This document shows, one piece after another, positions 1 through 9,274 of a stretch of 64,000 bases of DNA. Positions within the stretch are counted from its first letter, which is position 1. Every line of letters starts with the position of its first letter. This stretch comes from Blasia pusilla (taxonomy: Eukaryota > Marchantiophyta > Marchantiopsida > Blasiales). A model generated the notes under the pieces. The model was not told the DNA's origin and made no database searches. It worked only from the letters and a program-made list of their open reading frames with translations. Both the position numbers and the translations under genes were made by a program. The stretch is from contig CM114272.1 of the NCBI GenBank assembly GCA_050084515.1, forward strand, positions 11,966,001 through 12,030,000, given 5' to 3'.

Positions 1-134
1 AGACAGGCAATGTGAAAAAACTTAGGCTCATATGGAGAGTGATGGGAAAATGTTTGTAGTGGTCTTATGATGTCTACTAGTTTTTTGCCCCCTGCAAAAA
101 TGAGGTTTCTTTAGGCCCGAACGTGGACCACTAC

Positions 135-1186
135 CTACTCTCTTCTAAAGATTTCATGAATTTGAAAGCAAACAAAAATTTCAAATATGTCAAAAATTTT
201 TGAAGAGAGGAGGCAGATTTGGCCCTTTTTTATGAAGAGAGACTCTCCTCTCTTCCTCTCTCTTGCCAGAATACCAACCCCCGTCTTCATAGTATCAAGC
301 AAGGCAACCACAAGATGGATGACATTTGAGGCCAAATCGAGACATCTGATCTTATTCAACTCTCCTAAACTCACCCCTCCGTTCTTCAAAGTATGACATG
401 CTCGCATCCAATTTTTAAGGTGCCCACCATTCCAATATACATAGATGGTATGGAGTGGATCCTCACTCAACCTTCCCACCATAAGAACTATCCCTTGACG
501 TAAAATAGTGGCAAACATCTCCTCATGCATCATTGATTTTCTTGAATATAATCAAGAGATAAGGAGAGGATTCCTTAAACACCTTCATGCAATAGTAAAT
601 ATCTTCACTAAAGCCTAAGATTTGGTTTATTTTACAATGATACAAGGTTTTGTGTAAACTCGAGCCCAAAGTATCCTCACGATCAACTCCTACTACTACA
701 TCCTTGTTAAAAATCCACATACATCCACGTAGAACTACCAATACCTTCCCCAACCAATTATTATGTTCCTTAAAAAGACGTTGAGTATTTTTTAACTCTG
801 CACAAAATCTTTCTAGTAGAGTTGTCTCTACAACGATGAGCTCTCCTTCATGTATGTCTTGAGATCGACATATGCTCTCTCCAAATGAACGCGTTGTTGG
901 GCACAAAATGAACCAAACCTCTTAGCCTTTTGGCATCGACTTCCCATTTCCATGCCTTTGAAACTCTCATACAAAATCTTTGCAATTCCAAGGTATAGTC
1001 GTGGAAACCATTCATACCCCTCGAAATGTAGAATCGTCTCTTCTCCAATGTAAGATGGAAAAACCTGTTTATCCATGCCTCTCTTATAACTATGTTAAAA
1101 GTCATTCTTGGAATTGACTCCTTGTCTCTTGAAATTATTGCTTGACTCCATTCGGTTATCTCATGCCCTTGAAGACTTAGCCCCAC
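135..1186 (-). pseudogene. Unassigned decayed ORF cluster
   Basis: Three partly overlapping open frames follow one another on the minus strand (1186-848, 906-523, 533-135). Read in order they could be about 350 residues of one protein broken by frameshifts. The first frame has a basic and aromatic stretch (KRRFYISRGMNGFHDYTLEL) and looks more protein-like than chance. I recognise no domain, and codon evidence is weak. A relic of a transposon ORF or of a host gene are both possible. There is no convincing start context or intron structure. Confidence 0.25.
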
Positions 1187-2339
1187 TATACATATAGCTC
1201 GAAGGAAGAAGATAGGACTATTTCCTACACAACCAACAAAAGAAATCTAAAAGTGGAAATTAGAAAGTACTGAAAATATTACAATTGGCAATGCTATAAC
1301 AATGGCTTGGTCCGTCTACACAAACATGAATTATGGAATGTGGGATCTAGGTTTAGGGTTTAGCACTCAAAGGGAATATATGCACACTCATATAAGTTTC
1401 CTTGAGCTTCTCCACATCCTCGATGTGTTAAGGAAAGCCAATGAAACAAATCTAAACTCGAGATCGTAAATAAAAAATCTAAAAATCACCAAACAAGTTC
1501 AATGACACAAGAGAATTCCATACTCACAACCTCTCACCTATTGTGGAACAAATTAGAGTTTTTTTAAGACATAACAAAGAGAAAAAATATCCAAGTTGGT
1601 CACAAAAAAATCTAATTATCCCCAAAGGCACGCAATGGTTTTACCCAAAATTCCTAGCAACCTTGAACCCTAACCTCTTAAGGCACCAATGAAATTTAGG
1701 TCCTAATCCAAAACTAATCCTACTCTCAAAGAAAAAAAAGGAGGAATATATGAATATGTGGTTTCATTAGGGTCTAATCATCCACTGATTGCTTTGTGGG
1801 TTTTAGTTTTCAACCCATTTAAGAAGTTAGGAAGGGCGGAGGCGAGTTCACACTTAGCCTCCACCAATGATTGACCGCCATGTGTCTTTGTGTCTTTTTG
1901 GGGTTTGTGGGATGCGGGCCAAATACGGGCCGAGTGCAAGCATGTAGTACAAGTTGTAGGGTGCCATGTGTCGACCACGGATTGGCTTATGGGACGTAGG
2001 CTAGGGCACAGGCTAAGTGAGGGCGCGAATGTATATCTCCAACATGTGCCTCCTTGGAACCGCACGCGGGCCACCATCGCAGGCTAGGTGCGGGCCTCCA
2101 ATGGGCCTCTTGCAGGATTGACTTGGATTGGACAAGAAAAATGGGAGGTGTCTAGCATACATGTCCAATTAACTTGTTCTACATGCATGCTACAAATCAA
2201 GCAACAGAAATGGGCGTCGGGTTGCTGGGACATGATGGGAATCCCCCTTGATGGTTGTGTGAATTTTTTTTTGTTGTTTTTTCTTTTCAAAAGGTCTTGC
2301 AAGACGTAGAGAGATGGGCACCATGGACTTCTTGGGACA
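1187..2339. other. Intergenic, no gene recognised
   Basis: AT-rich sequence with no supported gene. Around 1800-2150 the base composition shifts to GC-rich and gives overlapping frames on both strands, but none resembles a known domain. Confidence 0.5.
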
Positions 2340-3250
2340 TTGTCTGAGCAAAGAGTGCAGAGGCGGCTAGAGTAGCTCAAGTTCATTTTTCAGATGTGGA
2401 GTCCTGCATAGTCTAGACTGCATAGATAAGCTCACCCCATGATCAGAAAAAGGATGCAACTTTGGAGTGCAAGCATTGAAGGATGCTTGCACTCGATCAC
2501 ACACCATACACCAACAACAAACTATCAAACCTAAGTATGCATGCCGCGCCACCAATACTGAACGTGGAGTAAGTCATAAGTACGCTTTACTCCAAAATGC
2601 CTCAACTCCTCATGGGCATGTTGCGCAACACATGCTCATTGGGAAGAATGAGGCACCATTTGTAGCCTACCATGCTCCTATACCCATAAAATGTGTGTCC
2701 CCTATCACATGAACCTCTTGACACCTAGATCTGGAGACTCATCATAAAATCCCACCATTAGAGTCACAACTTGCTACTCACCTGACATGGTCAATCAACA
2801 AAGAATAATATTGAGCCTAGAGTAAGTTGTAAGTACGGCTCACTCCAAAATGCCCCAACTCCTCATGGGCATGTCGCACAACATGTGGTCGCCCGGAAGG
2901 ATGAGGCACTACTCGTACCCTACTATCCCCCCATATCTATAAATTGTGTGCCCCTCCTACTTGAACCTCTTAATCTCCAGATCTAGAGACTCATCATCCC
3001 ATTGCACCATTGGAGTCACTACATGTTGTTGAGCTGACATAGTCAGCCAACAACGAAGAAAGGCAGATGCGTACCAACCACACACCATCTCATCATTTTC
3101 CTCTTTGTGGTATCCAACTCCTATGTTGTCTCTTTGACTCGAGAATGGGTTACGCTTCAACCTATTTGCACCCTGGTTCAGCCGACCTAGCCTATAAACG
3201 ACCTCAAACTTGTACTCATGTAGTAATAGAGTCCACATGGCAAGCTTCCC
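2340..3250 (-). mobile_element. Rearranged Ty3/gypsy relic (RNase H to integrase zinc domain)
   Basis: On the minus strand, 3238-2957 encodes the end of RNase H and the linker, matching the corresponding part of the element at 3281-7893 residue by residue (for example LLLHEYKFEVVYRLGRLN against LLLQEYEFEVVHRPGRLN). It is followed by two decayed copies of the integrase HHCC zinc region (2996-2818 and 2745-2470). A short plus-strand piece at 2348-2406 matches the leader of the neighbouring element (3818-3884). The fragment is therefore internally inverted and duplicated. It is the same family as the elements at 3281, 50925 and 60300, but more decayed than the 3281 copy. Confidence 0.8.
2565..2996. 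repeat. Tandem duplication inside gypsy relic
   Basis: Segments 2565-2745 and 2818-2996 are diverged direct copies of the same integrase-derived sequence. Both start near GGAGTAAGT / AGAGTAAGT and end in AGATCTGGAGACTCATCA / AGATCTAGAGACTCATCA. Numerous point differences show that the duplication is old. Confidence 0.8.
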
Positions 3251-3280
3251 TATAAGCTTTTCAGATGCAGATTAGAGCCT

Positions 3281-3760
3281 TGTCACATCTGAGTAGCCAA
3301 TAGGCCGAGATCTATCATGGATAGGGCGTAGGAGCCACCGGACTATCTTGAGTGTAACTTTGTCCCACGGTGTCGGATGAGGTTGAGGATAGGTCCATTT
3401 TGTCAAGAACGTCGTTTCTGATAACTTTCATGTTGAGCTCTTTTACAACCGGGTGACTTGTTGAACAGGTCACCCGCCCCTGGTGACTTGTGCGCACAGG
3501 TTACCAAGGGGAGGGCTATTTTTAGGGGAAGAGCCTTTTTGATCTTCCCAACCCTATATAAGAGAGGAAGATGGCTTTCCTAAGCCATCTTTCTCATGTT
3601 GGGCCGTTGGAGCACCTCCTTTGTATGTGTGTGAGATAGGACTAGGGTGCTAGCGTCCGGATTCTTTGATAGCACAGGGTGGACGAGGCTCGATATGCGG
3701 ATGTAGATTGAGGAGTGGAGTTTTAAGCCGGGTGTGCCGTTTTTGCTACTCTTTATTTTT
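3281..3760 (+). repeat. Gypsy terminal repeat A1 (480 bp)
   Basis: Starts TGTCACATCTGAG and ends CTACTCTTTATTTTT. It contains a TATA box (CCCTATATAAG, 3552-3562) followed by a short hairpin, so it probably holds the promoter and transcription start. It is nearly identical to 7276-7755 and 60300-60779. Unlike a normal 5' LTR it is not followed by segment B: the leader (ACGTGAGAAAG) begins directly. Confidence 0.9.
3552..3562 (+). promoter_or_regulatory. TATA box in repeat A1
   Basis: CCCTATATAAG, conserved in A2 (about 7548-7556) and A3 (60571-60580). In each copy it is followed within about 20 bases by the stem-loop AGATGGCTT-tcct-AAGCCATCT. Likely core promoter of the retrotransposon. Confidence 0.7.
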
Positions 3761-3776
3761 ACGTGAGAAAGATAAA

Positions 3777-3788
3777 TGGTATCATCAC
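3777..3788 (+). other. Possible degenerate primer-binding site
   Basis: TGGTATCATCAC lies 16 bases after A1. Its first eight bases equal the usual plant initiator-tRNA-Met primer site. The match then fails, and the same position in the 60300 copy has no such sequence, so it may be coincidental. Confidence 0.3.
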
Positions 3789-3832
3789 TCTCTGCTCGAA
3801 CGGCACACCGGGTGTACCGTTCGAGCAGAGAG
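3787..3832. repeat. Inverted repeat / foldback in leader
   Basis: CTCTCTGCTCGAACGG at the left arm is exactly repeated as its reverse complement at the right arm. The stem of about 22 bp has one mismatch and almost no loop. The inner part (AACGGCACACCGG) is also the reverse complement of the end of repeat A1 (CCGGGTGTGCCGTT, about 3729-3742). Confidence 0.8.
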
Positions 3833-3956
3833 TGCGAAGGCGGCTAGAGTAGCACATGTTCATTTTTCGGATGTGGAGCATGGTGTAGGAGGTCAGAGTG
3901 GAGTGGCTGTTGCGAAGGTGGCTAGGGTTGCTACATAGCAACCAAAGCCGGAGGTT

Positions 3957-6900
3957 GCGTCCTCTCCGAGTGAGGTCACGATGGAGACTTGGGAGCCTGT
4001 GATAGGTCTCAAGTTGATAGGAGGAGAGCGACGACGAGTTCATAGGTTTCTAAGAGGGCATGTCCGTTGTTTTGCCTTCAGTATGAGAGACTTGGGTACG
4101 CTAAAGGGTCCCAGGATACGGATTGAGCTGGCTAGTGATACGCCGATCTTTCGTCGACCCTACAGGTATTCTGATATGGAGCGAGCCTTGATTCAAAGCA
4201 GGAGTCAGGACTTGTTGGAGGCAGGACTTGTGGAGTTATCACATGGGGAGTATGCATCTGCCACAGTCATGCCGGCGAAGAAGGATATGTATGGCAATTG
4301 GACGGATAGGCGGATGAGTGGAGATTACCGTCCTATCAACCGACAGACGAGGTCAGATCGGTACGCCATGCCTACTCCTGAGGAGATCTTTGATGCGGTA
4401 GGGCATGCAAAGATCTTCAGTACTTTAGATCTCCATATTGGCTATCATCAGCTTCCTATCAGGTTGGAGGACAGGGAGAAGACAACATTCTGGGGGATAG
4501 ATCAGTTCGGGAGAGATTGCTTATATCAGTGGCGGTTCTTACCATTTGGGTTGAAGAACGCGCGTGCAGAGTTTCAGAGAGTGATGGATAGGATTTTGGC
4601 TGGCTTGGATTTTGTACGATGTTACATAGATGATATTCTTATCTTTAGTTCCATGGTTGAGGAGCATGAGCGACACTTGGAGGAGGTGTTTCGGAGATTG
4701 CAGTCACATGGACTGAAGTTACATCCAGGCAAGTGCAGATTCTTTCAGGAGCAGATTGAGCACTTGGGACACACCATATACTCGAGTGGGTTAGGCGTTT
4801 AGCAGACAAAGGTCGAGGCTATTGCGCAAATTCCACGCCCTACAGATGTGAGCCGAGTTTGAGCATTTCTTGGACTGGTGAACTTCTATGGACGGTATGT
4901 CAAGGGTTTTAGTGCGATGGCAAAGTCTTTGACCTTGTTGACAAGACTTGATCTGGTTTGGTTGTGGGGAGATGATCAGGAGCGAGCATTTCAGGAGCTC
5001 AAGGACAGGTTGACGTCCTCACCCATTTTACGGAGACCGGTTAGGGGTCGCCCATTCCAGTTACATACGGATTGGAGGATGTTGGGTCTAGGAGTAGTGC
5101 TTACTCAGAGGGATGACGAGGAGAGGGAGTTCGTTGTGGCTTACGTGAGCCGATCGAACAACATTGTAGAGGCAAAGTACAACTCCTACGAGGGAGAGTG
5201 CTTGGCTGCAGTGTGGGCCGTGGCATATTTCAGGTGCTATTTATTCGCCAACCCTTTCACATTTATCACTGATCATCAGCCGTTGAGGTGGTTGATGGAG
5301 TCCGACAAGCTTACGGGAAAGCTTGCCCGGTGGGCTCTTTTACTACAGGAGTATGAGTTTGAGGTGGTTCATAGGCCAGGTCGGCTGAACTAGGATTTGG
5401 ATGGGTTGAGTCGTAACCCATGTCCGAGTCAGAGAGACGACACAGGAGCTTGATGGCACGGAGAGAGTGATGAGGAGATGGTGCCCGGTTGGCATGCATC
5501 AGCCTATCTTTGTTGGTTGACTATGGCAGGTCAGCCACAGGTGATGACTCCAGTGGTGGGGTTGGATGATGAGTCTTTGGATCCGGAGGTTAGTGAGAAG
5601 GCGACAGGTGGTCGTGATATCCATGACGATGTGGAGGTTGTGGAGTTCTTGCGACCTTTGGCGTCAATGAAGAGTCTGATGAGTGCTAGGGAGCGGGATC
5701 GGATCCCCAGAGAGCCAAGAGGTTCAGGTGGGAGGGGACTCACATTTTTTGGGTATGGGGAGATGGTAGGATATGAGTGGAACCCCATCCTTCCCAGCGA
5801 GCACGTGTAGTGCGACATGCCCATGAGGAGTTGGGACATTTTGGAATAAAGCGTACTTACAACTTACTCCAGGTTCAGTATTGGTGGCGTGGCATGCATA
5901 CTGGGGTACAACAGTTTGTGGCCAGATGTATGGTATGTGACAGAGTGCGAACATCCTTCAATGCTCCCACTCCGTAGTACATCCTTTGCCGATTATGGGT
6001 TTAGGTTATTGGTGGAGTTTAGACTTTGCGGGACCTTTGCCATTGACGGGGCGTCATCATAGGTACGTGTTGGTCATGGTGGAGCATTTCTCCAAGTCGA
6101 CAAAGTTGGTGGCACTACCAGACAAGGCGAGCAAGGGAACAGCTTATGCGTTTCTAGATCGTGTGCTTAGTCACTTTGGTGCACCGGCGGAGGTGTTGAT
6201 TGACCAGGGTACAGAGTTCAGTGGAGAGTTTCAGGCCTTGTGTGATCAGGCGCTGATAGATCACCGCACCACGTCTAGAGATCATCTTGAGGCGGATGGG
6301 TTGGCGGAGAGAGTGGTACAGACGATGAAGAGAGGATTGCACAAGTATGGCTTGCAGCGGGGACAGTTGAGGGAGTGGGACCTATAGTTGCCATGGTTGG
6401 CTATGGGTTATCGCTTTAGTCGGCACCCATCCTTGGCGTCATTTTTCACCGTACTTTTTGCTCTTTGGGAGAGAGCCATATTCACCTGGAGCGATCCGAC
6501 GTGACATGGCGGAGGTGTTAGATCTTGATGATCTAGATGTGTGGGTACAAGCATGTTCTCAGAGGGCAGAAGTTTTTTGTAGAGTTATGCCTATGGCCTT
6601 TGAGAACTTAGCTATTGCCCAGCATAGAGATACATTGAGGTACACGACCATTCGTGGAGGAGGTTATCGTCCAGGGATTAGGAGGTTTCATCCTGGAGAT
6701 TACGTGTATTTACAGCAGGCGGCACCCACGACGCTAGATGTCATTGCAGGGCGCACGATCCTACGTGTGCGCGAGGTATTACCGATCAGAGTCCTCATGT
6801 TGGAGGGACGGGATGGTATGGTTTGGAAGGATCATGTGCGCAATTATGTGCCATGTCATCTTCCGAACGTAGATGGGACGGTGGATCCGAGCTTGGCAGT

Positions 6901-7060
6901 GGTACCTGCAGGCTTGAGGTGTATGTTGTGCGGATCTGCGAGGGGTGCAGCCACCATGTTGGTATGTGATGGTTGTTCTTGAGGGTGGCATATGTCATGT
7001 CTGACCCCCCCTCTTGATGTGGTTCCCACGGGAGGATGGATGTGTCCGAGATGTGTATAG
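3957..7060 (+). pseudogene. Gypsy pol: RT - RNase H - integrase - PHD finger (decayed)
   Basis: Reverse transcriptase spans about 4100-4800, with the FLPFGLKNA block and the YIDD catalytic box at 4623-4634. RNase H follows to about 5400 (LHTDW, DHQPLRWL). The integrase HHCC zinc region is at about 5810-5975 (HEELGHFGIKRT, CMVCDRV), and the DDE core at about 5995-6400: D in SLDFAGPL, D in IDQGTEFSGEF, E in ADGLAERVVQT. A GDYVYL-type C-terminal domain and then a PHD finger close the protein. Stops at 4800, 4860, 5391, 5450, about 6385 and 6980 are all TAG or TGA and explicable as C-to-T changes of CAG or CGA. Frameshifts occur near 5750, 5975 and 6420. Gag, protease and anything between protease and RT are absent, so the copy arose from an internally deleted parent or lost them later. 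Confidence 0.9.
6920..7054 (+). other. PHD finger at integrase C-terminus
   Basis: In the integrase frame the residues spell the full Cys4-His-Cys3 signature: CMLC (6920 onward), CDGC, then after one TGA stop (6980) GWHMSC, then WMCPRC ending at 7054. The TGA sits where a CGA arginine would be expected. The frame closes with TAG at 7058. PHD fingers read histone H3 tails in known proteins; use as a targeting module here is an inference. Confidence 0.85.
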
Positions 7061-7135
7061 GGTAGTAGGTCATATCAGAGAGATGTGATATTTTCTATCT
7101 GGAGTTGGGGGGATCCAACTGCCAGCTAGGGGTCG

Positions 7136-7273
7136 GTTGTGTGATCTCCATGTATATGTATGAGTTGATTTTTGTACATGTGTGGATCGACCCGTGTGTG
7201 GGGAAGATCGGTGTTGTGTTGTGTAGATGTGACCAGCGATGTATGTTGTGTAGCGATATGTATGCGCACGACT
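7136..7273 (+). repeat. Gypsy terminal repeat B1 (138 bp)
   Basis: Runs from GTTGTGTGATCTCC to ATGCGCACGACT, about 96% identical to B2 (7756-7893). It follows the 3' end of the coding region and a G-rich stretch (GGAGTTGGGGGGATCC, 7101-7116; AGCTAGGGGTCGG). The same coding-to-B junction recurs in the relic near 52450. Confidence 0.88.
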
Positions 7274-7275
7274 GC

Positions 7276-7893
7276 TGTCACATATGAGTAGCCAATAGGC
7301 CAAGATCTATCGAGGATAGGGCGTAGGAGCCAGCGGACTATCTTGAGTGTAACTTTGTCCCACAATGTCGGATGAGGTTGAGGATAGGTCCATTGTGTCA
7401 GGAACGTCGTTTCTGATAACTTTCATGTTGAGCTCTTTTACAACCGGGTGACTTGTTGACCAGGTCACCCGCTCCTGGTGACCTGTGCGCGCAGGTTACC
7501 AAGGGGAAGGCTATTTTTAGGGGAAGAGCCTTTTGGCTCTTCCTAACCCTATATAAGAGAGGAAGATGGCTTTCCTAAGCCATCTTTCTCATGTTGGGCC
7601 GTTGGAGCACCTCCCTTGTATGTGTGTGAGATAGGACTAGGGTGCTAGCGTCCGAATTCTTTGATAGCACAGGGTGGACGAGGCTCGAAATGCCGATGTA
7701 GATTGAGGAGTGGAGTTTTAGGCCGGGTGTGCCATTTTTACAACTCTTTCTTTTTGTTGTGTGATCTCCATGTTTATGTATGAGTTGATTTTTGTACATG
7801 TGTGGATCGACCCATGTGTGGGGAAGATCGATGTTGTGTTGTGTAGATATGACCAGCGATGTATGTTGTGTAGCGATATGTATGCGCACGACA
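7276..7893 (+). repeat. Gypsy terminal repeats A2 + B2
   Basis: A2 (7276-7755) begins TGTCACATATGAG and is followed without a break by B2 (7756-7893), which ends GCACGACA. This A-B unit has the same junction as the lone copy at 8670-9274. It looks like a complete 618-bp LTR, but the 5' end of the element has only A. Confidence 0.88.
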
Positions 7894-8669
7894 GCCTTGT
7901 AAAGAGACAAAAGCTCTTCCCCTGAAAATAGTCCTCTCAAATGGTAACTTGCGTGCACGAGTGGCCGAGTGGCCCTCGACTCGATCAATAGGTCAGTTGG
8001 CTGAAAAAGATCAAAAGAGATTTAGAAAATTTTTAGAAACGGTAATCTTGATGCACCAAACCTATTGCCAACCTCATTAGACTCCTTAAGACAAAGTTAT
8101 GCCCAATAAACCCGTTGACCCTCTTTGCTATTGATACAATACATCTCTACTTGTCGACTAACAAAGATGTGATAGTCTTCAAAATCATCTACTCGCCCCT
8201 TCTTACGACAATTCTCTCTCCATAGCCACTACTTATTTTTGACAATGCATTTTGGTGGCATCACAACGTGCACAAGCATTGATCTTGATACATTTTGTAG
8301 TGGTTTGGGGTCACTCACCTTGTCATACATTCACGTATGACGAACCACTACTATTCTTGTCCTATTTGTTTCAAGCTATGAATTGCGCGACTCGTTGAGT
8401 CGATATTATGTTGGCTTGTTGTTGTTTTTCTTTTGCATGTCTTGCCTCCTTCCTCTCTTACAATGTTGCCATTTTTTTTGTCCATTTTAGGTTTATTTTT
8501 ATTTTTATAATAAAGTTGATTTTAGATTACTATATTGTCTTCCACTTCTTAAGAACACACTTATGAAATTGATTACACCCTTTTTAGAGAGGAAATGGTA
8601 GATGCTAGTACAAAAATTTCCACATAGGGGAATCATCACAATTAAATAACTTTATAAAAACTTGTAAGA
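7894..8669. other. Intergenic, no gene recognised
   Basis: AT-rich spacer between the gypsy element and the lone A-B repeat. No domain or RNA gene seen. Confidence 0.5.
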
Positions 8670-9274
8670 TGTCACATCTTAGTTTGACGTAGGTAGAGTT
8701 CTATCGTGTCGACGACATAGAGAGTCGGCGGGCTGTTCGGGTGTAACTTCATCCCGAGATGTCGGATGAGGTTGGCGACATGTTCGTTGTGTCGAGAACA
8801 TCGTTTATAACGACTTTCCTATTTTGGTTTTAGTCCGTCAGGTGACTCGCTAACCTGTGCACGCAGGTTACCGTTGGGAGGGCTATTTTTGGGGAAAGAG
8901 CTTTTTGGCTCTTCCCAAGGGTATAAGAGTGAGAGAGATGGCTTTCTCAAGCCATCTTTCTCATGTTGAGCCTTAGGAGTGCCTCTCTTGCATAGACATG
9001 TGTGGATGTGTAGGAGTTAGGGTGCTAGCGTCCGGATTCCCTCATAACAGAGGGTAGATGTGGTTCGATATGCCAATGTAAATTCATGAGTGGAATTTTA
9101 GGCCAGGTGAGCCGTTTTTACTACTCTTGATTTTGTTTTGGGGTCCCAATGTATATGAGTGAGTATGTTTCATTTATGTGTGGATCTACCTGTATGTTGG
9201 GGAAGATCAATGTTGTGTGGTGTGTAGATGTGACCAACGATGTGGGTTGTGTAGCGATGTGTATGCGCACGACA
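8670..9274 (+). repeat. Solo A-B repeat of the gypsy family
   Basis: Starts TGTCACATC and ends GCACGACA with the A-to-B junction near 9134. It keeps a TATA-like AAGGGTATAAGAG, the A hairpins and the B segment, but is clearly more diverged from the 3281 element than that element's own repeats are from each other, so it is an older insertion. No exact target duplication is visible (flanks TAAGA and AAAAT). Confidence 0.85.

Larger units (their letters stand above)
3281..7893 (+). mobile_element. Ty3/gypsy retrotransposon with A-coding-B-A-B terminal layout
   Basis: The element starts TGTCACATC and ends GCACGACA, so its outer tips (TGTC/GACA) form an inverted repeat typical of retroelement ends. 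GCCT occurs immediately before 3281 and immediately after 7893 (AGCCT if the last A is shared), a plausible target-site duplication that defines the whole unit. Order: repeat A1 (3281-3760), leader, decayed pol, repeat B1 (7136-7273), two bases, A2 (7276-7755), B2 (7756-7893). Both A copies are exactly 480 bp and both B copies 138 bp. gag and protease are missing; coding begins just upstream of reverse transcriptase. Pol has at least six in-frame stops and about three frameshifts, so this copy is dead. Confidence 0.88.

Noticed and set aside
3281-3760. Interpreting repeat A alone as the complete LTR
   Set aside because: It would leave B2 outside the element, but the flanking GCCT and the lone A-B copy place B2 inside.
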